Below, piece after piece: positions 10,084 to 19,091 of a DNA stretch of 64,000 nt (the first letter of the stretch is position 1; each line of letters starts with the position of its first letter). Source of the stretch: Thereva unica. Taxonomy: Eukaryota; Arthropoda; Insecta; Diptera; Therevidae. The stretch is from assembly GCA_949987705.1 (NCBI GenBank), contig OX465281.1, forward strand, positions 194,977,112 to 195,041,111. The letters run 5' to 3'. Both the position numbers and the translations under genes were made by a program. The notes beneath the pieces were generated by a model, which was not told where the DNA came from, made no database searches, and worked only from the letters and a program-made list of their open reading frames with translations.

Positions 10084-11842
10084 TTGTTGCCTGCAACCCT
10101 AAATGATGTCTGGTATGTCCCCGAGGCACGTCATCAACTTTTCTCCATTCGTCAAGCTGCTGAACGTGGAAATAACATTTTATTTAACTCTGATGGAGTG
10201 AAAGTTTTGTGTAATGGTGAACTTGCCGCGACCGGTCAACTAATTAGATCTGTGTACGTCATGGACATGCGCGTTCGCATTCCAGAGGTGTCCTGTGTAA
10301 AAGCTAATCTCGCCACATCAACTGACGTACTTCAAGGATGGCACGAAAGATTCGGACATCAAGATAAACGACACGTGCGTGATGTTTTGTCTCGTTTTGG
10401 TATTTCGTGCAAGTCGTCAGATACATCGGATTTTTGTGACGGTTGTATGCTCGGGAAATCGCATCGCAAACCTTTTCACTCCCGTGTTGATCGCCCAACT
10501 GTAGTTGGTGAGCTGATACACGCTGATGTAAACGGCCCGATGTCTGTTGATTCGATTAACGATTTTCGATACTACGTGGTGTTTAAAGATGACTATTCTC
10601 AGTTTGTTCGCATATTTTTGATGAACATTTGGACGCATTTTTGAGAGAGTGTGATACTACAGGACATAAAGTGAAAATTTTTCGTTCTGACTGTGGGACT
10701 GAATTTGAATGTGATGCTGTGATGAAGTTGTTACGTGAACGAGGTATCGAGTTTCGGCCATCGTGTCCATATACGCAGCAGCAGAACGGAGTCGCAGAAC
10801 AGTCAAACCGTCATGTCGTCGAGTTGGCACGTTCGATGCTGACAGTCAGCGGTTTATCGTAATTGTTTTGGGCACATGCTTGTGATGCCGCTGTATACGT
10901 GATCAACCGCACCGGAAAGTCACGCGTTCCTGGCAAGACACCGTTTGAGATGTGGACCGGCAGGGTTTTTGACAGCTTCGATCACCTGAGAATCTTCGGT
11001 ACAGAGTGTTATGTGAATGTGCCAAAACAGTTCCGAACAAAATACGACGCCAAAGCAGTTCTTGGTCGTTTTGTTGGTTACGTCAACGACAAGGATGGAT
11101 ACAAAGTGTGGGTACCATCAAAACATCGCATGATGAAGTCACGAGACGTCGATTTTCGCCCAGAAAAACTTTGTACTACAAAGAACACAATCGAACTTGA
11201 ATTTGGAACTCGCTGTGATGACCAGGATGAGCAAAAAGGGGAAGTTGAAACCGACAACCAGCCAGGTAATGAATCTGACTATGAAAGTTTTGATGATGTT
11301 CCTGAAGAAACTATCGATGCTGTATGTGAACCTCCTGAGAATGCTGCTCAACCTGTACCAGAAGTAGTTGTTCAAGGACGAGTGCTACGTCCAGTACGTT
11401 CGATTCGTTTGCCACCGAGATATGATGACTACGAAGTGGGATATCAAACTCATCACTCAAAGGCAAACATCGCTTTGGCTTGTTTAACACAAGCTGTCCA
11501 GGAAGATCTGGAGCCAACTAACTTCGCTGATGCAATGAAGAGTCGTGACTCAGACAAGTGGTTGTGCGCGGTGAAAGATGAACGAGAGAACGAAACGTGG
11601 GACTTGGTACCGTTGTCACCGGGTGAGCGCGCTATCGATAATCGTTGGGTCCTTCGAGTCAAGTACAAGCCCGATGGTTCGGTTGATCGGTATCGCGCCC
11701 ATTTAGTTGTTCGTGGAATGTTTCAACGTCCTGGACTTGATTACGATGAAACATTTAGCCCGGTCGCTCGTTACGACTCCATCCGAGCCTTTCCAACTGC
11801 GACTGCAGCTGAAGAAAACTTGTGCTTGGTAAATTCGATGTT
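10084..11842 (+). pseudogene. Copia integrase and start of reverse transcriptase, broken
   Basis: The pre-integrase zinc region (WHERFGHQ, CDGCMLGKSHRKPFHS) is followed by the integrase core: HADVNGPM, then RSDCGTEF after a frameshift near 10630, then QQNGVAEQSNRH. A stop (TAA) lies at 10860-10862, after which FWAHACDAAVYVINR continues in the same frame. The reverse-transcriptase start (ALVNLKD-type region: WDLVPLSPGERAIDNRWV, DYDETFSPVARYDSIR) runs to about 11840, where a gypsy element interrupts it. Integrase would insert the cDNA. The DDE residues of the core are recognisable but split across frames. Confidence 0.85.
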
Positions 11843-12109
11843 TGTAATATATTGTGGGTTTCTGCAAAGATTCTAGTAAAGGCCTAAAAATATAATCAAA
11901 GGCTTTTATATTTATAACTTTTAGATTTTATTAATTATATCAAATAATACTGATAGTTGCTAATGGATTGTCTTAAACTTGTTTGTTGCTTCGTTTGCAG
12001 CTCCTATTGTGTGCCGTAATCGCTGGCTTCTTGCTGACTGCCTTGTTCTTCCTGGTTATGTTGCTGCGTTTATATGTTGCCTCGTTTCCCGTGTTTACAT
12101 GGTACAACA
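11843..12109 (-). repeat. Gypsy 1 3' LTR
   Basis: On the plus strand it begins TGTAATATATTG and ends GGTACAACA. It is identical by eye to the copy at 16327-16593. On the minus strand, a purine tract (AAAGAAAAGGGGA, plus positions 12110-12122) lies immediately upstream and fits the second-strand primer. Confidence 0.95.
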
Positions 12110-15100
12110 TCCCCTTTTCTTTATAAGTTCTTCTTACCGCGTAAACTTCGTAATCTTGCAGATGTTTTGGTCTTCTTATAATTCTCCCACATCTAGACGT
12201 TGCCTTTTCACTTTGTTGCTGATTGCCCTCCTGAGATTGCTCCTGATGGTCGTTGTTTGTTTCTAATGGACAGTTGCTACGAGTTTCCTCAGTGCTTTCT
12301 TGTGGAGTGTTATTGTTTGATTGATTATCATACTCCTGTTGGTGGTTGTCCTCATTTTCTATCTCCGGTGGTTCCTCGAATCTAACTCTCTTAGTGCTGC
12401 ATGGTACTATGTCACTCCTATTTCTCCTATATTCTCCACCGTTTGTCTTTACCACATATGATCGATCTTTTGCTTTACTGATGATTGTGCCCTTATGTCT
12501 CTCTTGTTGCTTATTGATTCTTACAAACACTGGAGTTCCTATTTCCAATTGCGGCAGCTGCATTGCTTTGGCATCGTACCATCTTTTTGTTCTTCTTCTG
12601 TTTTGGACTATTTTCTCTTTTACGTAATCATATGTTGTATTCCGTAGACTTTTATCTGTCACTGGTATTCCTGGAACTCTTGTTGAACGACACATCATTC
12701 TCTCCATGGGACTTAAATTTACGTTGTTCGGCGTATTTCTTGCTTGTAACAGCATCATGTAGAAATCTTCTCCTGTTTCTCTGGCTTTGTGTAGTAGCTG
12801 TTTTACCGTCTTAACCGTAGCTTCTGCTTTTCCATTACCCTGTGGATGTATCGGTGATGAGCATGTAATCCCGAATTGCCATTGTTCCGAAAATTCCATC
12901 ATTTCGCTGCTTATAAATTGCTTAGCATTGTCGCATAACAATGTCTTCGGTGGTCCGAATCGCGCAAATATTTCTTTCAGTATATTGATTATTGTCTCAG
13001 ATCTCATGTTAACCAATCTCTTGACTTCGAAAAAATCGCTGTAATGATCCACTATTACTAAGTAATATTCCTTGCTGCTTTCTTCTGTTATTTCGAAGAT
13101 ATCCATGCTATATACTTCTCCTGGATGGTGAGGAATATTCGTTGATTGCATAGGTAACCTTTTAGGATTACTTTGATATTTCCTACATATTCCACATTGC
13201 TGACATACTTCCCTTATGTCTTCTGACATTCGTGGCCAAAACACTCTCTTCCTTGCAAATTTTAATGTGTAGCTTTCTCCTAAATGTGCTCGATGTAACT
13301 TCAATGAAATTTTGTTTCGTAAGCTTCTTGGTATGATTATACGATCTTCCTTCCATGCTAATCCATCTTGTATTGTCAGATGCTCTCTAAACTTGTAAAA
13401 TGTCTTCAGTTCTTCTTCTTCGCGTTTCATGTTCTTAGGCCATCCATGTTGTATGTACTTAATTAGTGATTGCATAACGTTGTCTTTTGATGTTTCCTCT
13501 CTGACTTCCTGTATCACTTGTTCGCTGACTTCCACCGTGTCCAAAGGATTTATCTGTTCTATCTCGCATACGTACGTGTTGTCGATGTCAATTTCTTCTT
13601 TAGTTCTCATTGTGCTTGTTAATCTGGAAAGTGTATCTGATAATTGCATTTCTTTACCTGGGGTATGTCGTATTTCCAAGTCATATGGTGATAGATTCAG
13701 TAAAATTCGCTGCAGTCTCTTAGGCGCTTTACCTAGAGGTTTCTTCCATATCACCTCTAAGGGTTTGTGATCGCTAAATACTGTTGTTTTCTTTCCACTA
13801 ATGTATTGATTGAATCTGGTGCATGCAAATAATATAGCCAACGCTTCTTTTTCGATTTGCGAATATTTTGTTTCCGCTGTTGTCATTGTCCTCGACGCAT
13901 ACATCACTGGCTTCCCTTTTTGCAATAGTACAGCTCCGAGCCCATAATCTGAAGCATCACATTGTATATCCGCCGGCTTGTCCACGTCGAAATATGTTAG
14001 TACTGGTGCATTCTTGATGGCTTCTTTTAGTTTTGCGTATGCTTCATCATGTAGGCTTGTCCATATATAATCGTTTTTTTCTTTTGTTAAATCCCGTATT
14101 GGTTTGCTAATCTCTGATAACTTTGGAAGGTATCTTGCTAAATATGTGATCATTCCTAGGAACGTATTTGCTTCTTTTTTATTTTTCGGTACTGGCATCC
14201 TGTCGATTGCATCAACTTTCGTGTCATCTGGTTTCACTCCTTCATTCGTTAGAATATGTCCATAATATTTCACAGCTGTGCGTAGAATTTTCGTTTTCTC
14301 CGGATTAAGCTTCAGATTTACTTGTCGTAACTTCTCAAGTAATTTTCGTAGGCATGAATTATGATCTTTTATGGCTTCTTCCATTGTCTCGCCTTTTCCG
14401 TATACCAATATGTCATCTGCTATTGCTTCCACATTTTCTAAATCCGCTATAATTTCACAAATTACCTTTTGGAAAATTTCTGGTGCCGGGGCAATTCCGA
14501 ATGGCATTCTTTTCCATCTGTATCGCCCAAATGGTGTCCAAAATGTAGTTAGCTTACTGCTTGGCTCGTCTAATCCTATTTGCCAAAATCCTTGCTTAGC
14601 GTCCAATGTGCTGAAAACTTTTGCTTGCTTTAGTTCCGGTAATATTTCATCTATAGTTTTTATAATATATTCTTCTCGCTCGAGTGCTTGATTTAGCTTT
14701 GCTGTGTCTAAGCATAACCGCAATTTATCGTTTCTCTTTACGATCAATATGTTGCTTACCCACGGTGTATGTTCATCAACTTTCGCTATGATGTCTTCTT
14801 TGCATAATTTTCTTAATATTTCCTTCAAGTCTTTTCGATATGCCATCGGTACTCTTCTTGGAACATCTATATAAGGATGTACATCTTCCTTTGTTTTCAA
14901 ATGCACGTTGTAATTCACCTTTCCTAAACCTGTGAATATGTCTTTAAATTCATCAATAATTTTATCTGCTTCGTTCTTAGCTGAGATGTCTTCTATTTGT
15001 TCGACTTCATCTGTGTTTACTTTTATAAAATTTAGTCTTGTACATGTAGCATTTGATAGCATGGGAATGTGATCGAATTTCATCACTTGAAACACTAATT

Positions 15101-16295
15101 TATATTCTTTATCATCTTTAATTATGTCCATCACATATCGTCCTAAGGGTACAATCTTGAAATTACCGAATGTACATATTATAGTTTTCGTTTTTTCTAA
15201 ATCGGGTTGTTTCCTTAAGATTTGACACAAATCTTTCCATCCAATGACATTCACCGTCGCGCCTGTGTCAATCTGACATCTGAATAAAAATGTTTTGCCG
15301 TCTCTTCCTATTCCCTTTACATTAGCATAACTTTTCTTGCTTTTTTTAGTGTTCATATCCTGAACCGTTTCGATTTCCATTAGATATCTTTCATCTTCAT
15401 TTTCTGTTCTTATTTTTCGCACGTTTCTCTTATCCTTGGATGACATACATACGTTTGCAAAATGGTTAAATTTTTTGCATTTCATGCACTTTTTTCCATA
15501 TGCTGGACAACGTTTTTCTCCCTTGACATGTTTATATCCACAATATTTGCAATTATCTTCGTCGCTTATTTCACTTCTTGGCCTGCTAGTGCTTCTATTA
15601 CTTGCTCTATGTTGTGTTTTCCTTTTATTTGATTTGATCTTGTTTACCGTGTACCTTTCACTTTCTTTTTCTTGAATTTGACGCAATTGATACTGTGCTG
15701 CCTCGTGTGCCTTTATGTCTTGTATTACCATTTCTAAGGTTAGCTTGCTTGCTGTCATGAATTTTGCCTTTAATTCATTATAATTGGTGGAAACTACGAG
15801 TCTGTCTCTTAGCAATTCATTTTCCATGTCACCATAGTTGCATTGTTTAATCAATCCCCGCAGCCTATCAATATAAATTTCTGCTGGTTCTTCGCCATTT
15901 TGTTTCGCTTCGTTGAATTTTACTCTAGAGTATATTACATTGTTTTCTGGCACTAAACTTCTTTCCAATTCTTCCAAAATACCTGAGCACGATGATTTTT
16001 TTTCATCTGTTAGTTTCAGGTTTTGTATAATCCTAAAGCAATCATCTCCTATCGCCGTTAACAATATTGCTGCTCTTTGTGCTTCCGTCTGCTTGCTTAG
16101 TTGTGCTGCAACAACATAATTCCCCCAAGCTTCCCTGAACATTGCGAAATCTGGCCTTCTCAGGTCAATTGGTTTTGGCAGCGGTATCAAGGTATTCATG
16201 GCGTTTCTTTCCTGAGGCACCTGCATTGCATTTCTTCCGTTTATTAGCGCTTCCAGCCTGGCTATCTCTTCCCTCAAGCTTTCTATTTCCTCCAT
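11973..16295 (-). CDS. Gag-Pol polyprotein of gypsy 1
   Basis: This is a 1,440-residue single frame. Residues 1-~230 are Gag, opening with a coiled-coil-like stretch. Cysteine/histidine-rich fingers occupy ~250-285 (CKYCGYKHV, CMKCKKFNHFANVC). The retroviral-type aspartic protease has IDTGATVNVIG near 341. The reverse transcriptase spans ~490-680 with the catalytic ADDILVYG near 625. RNase H follows (DASDYGLGAVLL, SDHKPLEVI). The integrase has an HHCC zinc domain and a DDE core (YSMDIFEI, LLCDNAKQF, GNGKAEATVK near 1155). The order PR-RT-RH-IN defines Ty3/gypsy. The last ~130 residues overlap the 3' LTR. No break was found. Confidence 0.95.
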   Translation of the reverse strand: MEEIESLREEIARLEALINGRNAMQVPQERNAMNTLIPLPKPIDLRRPDFAMFREAWGNYVVAAQLSKQTEAQRAAILLTAIGDDCFRIIQNLKLTDEKKSSCSGILEELERSLVPENNVIYSRVKFNEAKQNGEEPAEIYIDRLRGLIKQCNYGDMENELLRDRLVVSTNYNELKAKFMTASKLTLEMVIQDIKAHEAAQYQLRQIQEKESERYTVNKIKSNKRKTQHRASNRSTSRPRSEISDEDNCKYCGYKHVKGEKRCPAYGKKCMKCKKFNHFANVCMSSKDKRNVRKIRTENEDERYLMEIETVQDMNTKKSKKSYANVKGIGRDGKTFLFRCQIDTGATVNVIGWKDLCQILRKQPDLEKTKTIICTFGNFKIVPLGRYVMDIIKDDKEYKLVFQVMKFDHIPMLSNATCTRLNFIKVNTDEVEQIEDISAKNEADKIIDEFKDIFTGLGKVNYNVHLKTKEDVHPYIDVPRRVPMAYRKDLKEILRKLCKEDIIAKVDEHTPWVSNILIVKRNDKLRLCLDTAKLNQALEREEYIIKTIDEILPELKQAKVFSTLDAKQGFWQIGLDEPSSKLTTFWTPFGRYRWKRMPFGIAPAPEIFQKVICEIIADLENVEAIADDILVYGKGETMEEAIKDHNSCLRKLLEKLRQVNLKLNPEKTKILRTAVKYYGHILTNEGVKPDDTKVDAIDRMPVPKNKKEANTFLGMITYLARYLPKLSEISKPIRDLTKEKNDYIWTSLHDEAYAKLKEAIKNAPVLTYFDVDKPADIQCDASDYGLGAVLLQKGKPVMYASRTMTTAETKYSQIEKEALAILFACTRFNQYISGKKTTVFSDHKPLEVIWKKPLGKAPKRLQRILLNLSPYDLEIRHTPGKEMQLSDTLSRLTSTMRTKEEIDIDNTYVCEIEQINPLDTVEVSEQVIQEVREETSKDNVMQSLIKYIQHGWPKNMKREEEELKTFYKFREHLTIQDGLAWKEDRIIIPRSLRNKISLKLHRAHLGESYTLKFARKRVFWPRMSEDIREVCQQCGICRKYQSNPKRLPMQSTNIPHHPGEVYSMDIFEITEESSKEYYLVIVDHYSDFFEVKRLVNMRSETIINILKEIFARFGPPKTLLCDNAKQFISSEMMEFSEQWQFGITCSSPIHPQGNGKAEATVKTVKQLLHKARETGEDFYMMLLQARNTPNNVNLSPMERMMCRSTRVPGIPVTDKSLRNTTYDYVKEKIVQNRRRTKRWYDAKAMQLPQLEIGTPVFVRINKQQERHKGTIISKAKDRSYVVKTNGGEYRRNRSDIVPCSTKRVRFEEPPEIENEDNHQQEYDNQSNNNTPQESTEETRSNCPLETNNDHQEQSQEGNQQQSEKATSRCGRIIRRPKHLQDYEVYAVRRTYKEKGMLYHVNTGNEATYKRSNITRKNKAVSKKPAITAHNRSCKRSNKQV

Positions 16296-16311
16296 TTTGT
16301 GATTTCAATAA

Positions 16312-16326
16312 CCACATCTGACACCA
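16312..16326 (-). other. Gypsy 1 primer-binding site
   Basis: Read on the minus strand, TGGTGTCAGATGTGG directly follows the 5' LTR. Its complement ends in CCA and resembles the 3' end of a tRNA-Leu; the tRNA identity is an inference from memory. Confidence 0.7.
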
Positions 16327-16593
16327 TGTAATATATTGTGGGTTTCTGCAAAGATTCTAGTAAAGGCCTAAAAATATAATCAAAGGCTTTTATATTTATA
16401 ACTTTTAGATTTTATTAATTATATCAAATAATACTGATAGTTGCTAATGGATTGTCTTAAACTTGTTTGTTGCTTCGTTTGCAGCTCCTATTGTGTGCCG
16501 TAATCGCTGGCTTCTTGCTGACTGCCTTGTTCTTCCTGGTTATGTTGCTGCGTTTATATGTTGCCTCGTTTCCCGTGTTTACATGGTACAACA
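16327..16593 (-). repeat. Gypsy 1 5' LTR
   Basis: This is the second 267-bp LTR, with the same termini as 11843-12109. It supplies the promoter for the minus-strand element. Confidence 0.95.
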
Positions 16594-17774
16594 ATGTTCG
16601 AACTGCCTTTTTATATGAAAAAATTGACACTGTAATCTATATGAGACAACCACAGGGCTTCGATGATGGATCTGGATTCGTCTGTCGTCTGAAGAAAGCT
16701 GCATACGGCCTCAAGCAATCTCCTCGTTGCTGGAACAACGAGCTAAACTCGTTCATGGATAAGAACGGTTTCACACATTCAACCGCTGATCCATGCGTCT
16801 ACAATAGGACTAGAGAAGGAGAGAAGTTACTCGTCGCAATTTACGTCGATGACGGTCTTATTGCTGGATCATCGCAGGCCGTGGTTAACTCGTTCCTGGA
16901 ATTGCTGACTTCGAAATTTAAGATCACAATTGGATCTCTCGACTCATTTTTGGGGATGTAGATCGAGCAACGAGAGTCTGGTTTCTTTTTGTCGCAACGC
17001 ATATATGTTGAGAAAATTCTACAACGATTCGAAATGGCAAGCTGCAAATCCGTGAAGACACCTGCGGACAACGAAAAACCCGACAACTCAAACGACGCGC
17101 CCCTCGACAAGTCTACCCCATACTGTTCTGCTGTTAGTTCCTTGTTGTATCTGGCTTGTGCTACACGCCCAGATATAGCATTTGCTGTTTCAAAGGTGGC
17201 ACGAGCGATGGCGAATCCCACAAAGTTCGACTGGTTTTGCGTTAAACGCATCTTCAGATACCTCCGGGGCACTTCTGCACTGGGTTTGTTCTACACTTCT
17301 AATGCTGACGGACTGTGTGCCTATTCTGATGCTGATTTTGCAGGAGACGTCAAGACTCGTCGATCAACCAACGGTTTCGTGTCTTTGATCAACGGCACAG
17401 CAGTTTCGTGGACCTCACAATTGCAGAAATCAGTCGCTTTATCGACAACCGAGGCAGAATTTGTTGCTGCGAGCGAAGGCGCTAAGGAACTGGTGTGGCT
17501 CAACCGACTGCTGTCAGAAATTGGTACCTCTGGAGAAACACCAATTTTGTTCGTCGACAACGCCAGTGCAATCAAGTTGGTGAAGAATCCCGAGTTTCAC
17601 AAAAGGTCCAAGCACATTGCAGTGCGATACTACTTTGTGCGAGAACTTTATCAGAGAGGTGACATCGACGTGGGATTTGTGGCTTCGGAGAATCAACTGG
17701 GAGACATGTTCACAAAACCTTTGAATTCTAACAAGTTTAAATTCATGTGCTCCAGAATTGGACTTACATTTTAA
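16594..17774 (+). pseudogene. Copia reverse transcriptase C-part and RNase H
   Basis: After the gypsy insertion the copia frame resumes. It has AFLYEKID, LKKAAYGLKQSPRCW and the catalytic IYVDDGLI near 16845. A stop (TAG) at 16959-16961 follows LDSFLGM. Beyond it, 16989-17774 carries the connection region and RNase H (TRPDIAFAVS, AYSDADFAGD, STTEAEFVAASEGAKE, KHIAVRYYFVRE, DMFTKPL), the standard copia ending. The catalytic residues are present, but the frame is interrupted. Confidence 0.88.
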
Positions 17775-17860
17775 TCATTTTTGCGTTTAATTTAGTACAT
17801 TAGAGTGAATTGTTTTTGTTCGTTTTAAAATGTCAAAATTTTTTTTTTAATCAGATCAGT

Positions 17861-17871
17861 TTACGGGGAAG
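17861..17871 (+). other. Copia polypurine tract
   Basis: A purine-rich run (ACGGGGAAG) lies immediately before the 3' LTR and is the expected plus-strand DNA primer site. Confidence 0.65.
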
Positions 17872-18063
17872 TGTTAAAGTTTGAACTGGTAAGATAGACG
17901 TCACTTTTGTATTGGTTTGTTTTTCTCTTGTATGTTGGTACTCTTTGTAGTTTTCAGTTGAGTTTTAATTAGACACGACCACGCTGTAAACAGGCTAAAA
18001 ATAAATTTCTTTATTCCTCGAAATCTCGCGTTGTTTTTATCGAAAATCCTGTTTCCCACAACA
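17872..18063 (+). repeat. Copia 3' LTR (192 bp)
   Basis: It begins TGTTAAAG after the polypurine tract and ends CACAACA. The last 69 bp recur at 6469-6537 next to the primer-binding site, which fixes the 3' boundary. Confidence 0.88.
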
Positions 18064-18759
18064 AAACCACTTCCGATAAAGTCAAACCTTAAAATCGCAA
18101 TGCGACACGCTGTAAACATTGCAAAAAAAGACGTTTCTATCTCTTTGCGATATCTCCTTCATGTTGCAATGCAATATTTCGATTGGTCGCAGTGATGTGC
18201 GGCTGCAAAAGCACTCTACGTGCTCTTCAAATGGGAACGTGCGATATTCGTTGCATAGCAGTAATTACCGCATTGCGGCATTTCCCTTATTGCAATAAAT
18301 GTCGCACAAACGTCTACAATCTGTACAGAGCTGGAGTCAGTCAGTCAGCCACGCAACGAGCTTGGGGTGGTGTATTTCAAAAACTAAATTATGGCTCAAA
18401 TCGTTAAAGTGAATGTATAACCTAGTCTTATCAGAGAAGAGCTCAGAACTTAGTTTTTCCAACGGCAACTCAGCCTTCCCCAGTTTGAATTGTAGGCATA
18501 ACTGGAGATGAGCTGGTGAAAACCGAGGACCAGTTGTAGTCCTATGAGGCGTTAGGTTTTTATTTCGGAAATTCACCGGCAAAATCCACCTTTCGCGCTC
18601 CAATAGAACTGCTTATCTTCAACTTTGTTGATTCAATTGGTGTTGAGTAATTATTATGGCGCTCTAAATCTCTAAACAAGTCTGGTCTGGTGAATGAATG
18701 TTCTCTAGTCTGGTCTGTTTAATGAAGATACATATGTAACACCGTTGCCGGGTTAACAC
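18064..18759. other. Unassigned sequence
   Basis: No gene or element was recognised. Several GCAATGC/GCATTGC-like motifs occur at 18095-18300 without a clear terminal repeat. Confidence 0.5.
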
Positions 18760-19091
18760 TCCTCTAAACAAATGGTTTTTCCCAATCGTAATCATAACAA
18801 AAAAATATGTTTACCTTCTTCGGCAGTTGAATATCGGTATTTTCAGACCCTAAATATATTAGACAATACATTAGAACAGCTAATAATCAATGCGTGCTCA
18901 AAACTGTTTTAATAAAAAACACTATTAGTTCTTTGATCTGACCTAGAGAATTCTGCTCGTTCCACTCATTATTAAAGTAGTCAGGCCCCGAGATATGCAG
19001 CCGTATGTTGTCACTGCCCTCATTTTTTACATCAGGCTCCTCCTTAACAAAAAGGTGTTCCGATAACTTGCTATGTGCCTCCTCAGTAGTA
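18760..19091 (-). pseudogene. Fragment of a ZAD zinc-finger gene paralogue
   Basis: This segment is similar, exon and intron alike, to 58480-58920 of the intact gene. An exon-2-like piece (18943-19091) stays open and reads TTEEAHSKLSEHLFVKEEP, then [11 protein letters not shown], with a donor at 18941-18942. A shortened exon-3-like piece (18815-18849) has acceptor and donor signals. Relative to the intact gene, about 11 residues are missing from exon 2 and most of exon 3 is lost. The paralogue is cut at 19091, exactly where the 3 kb LTR begins. Exon 1 with the first ZAD cysteines is not found nearby. Confidence 0.8.

Larger units (their letters stand above)
11843..16593 (-). mobile_element. 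Ty3/gypsy element 1, apparently intact
   Basis: The 4,751-bp element has two 267-bp LTRs that appear identical base for base. A 5-bp target duplication ATGTT flanks it (11838-11842 and 16594-16598). It carries a primer-binding site, a polypurine tract and one uninterrupted 1,440-codon gag-pol frame. It lies antisense within the copia reverse-transcriptase region. Identical LTRs and an open frame indicate recent insertion and possible activity. No env-like ORF is present. Confidence 0.95.
6469..18063 (+). mobile_element. Ty1/copia LTR retrotransposon, decayed and nested
   Basis: Domains run in copia order: Gag, protease, integrase, reverse transcriptase, RNase H. The element has a 5' LTR remnant, a copia-type primer-binding site and a complete 3' LTR. 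Coding sequence is broken by stops (6734-6736, 7387-7389, 10860-10862, 16959-16961), several frameshifts, an internal rearrangement around 7.9 kb, a hAT insertion (7976-10075) and a gypsy insertion (11843-16593). The element cannot encode its own products. The 5' LTR remnant and its counterpart in the 3' LTR differ at three visible positions over 69 bp. Confidence 0.93.

Noticed and set aside
12000..12109. Hydrophobic ORF start shared at 11979 and 16467 as a secreted protein
   Set aside because: It is LTR sequence of gypsy 1 read in the opposite direction; the repeat explains both occurrences.
12200..15675. Numerous plus-strand ORFs of 60-113 codons
   Set aside because: They are antisense shadows of the intact minus-strand gypsy 1 gag-pol.
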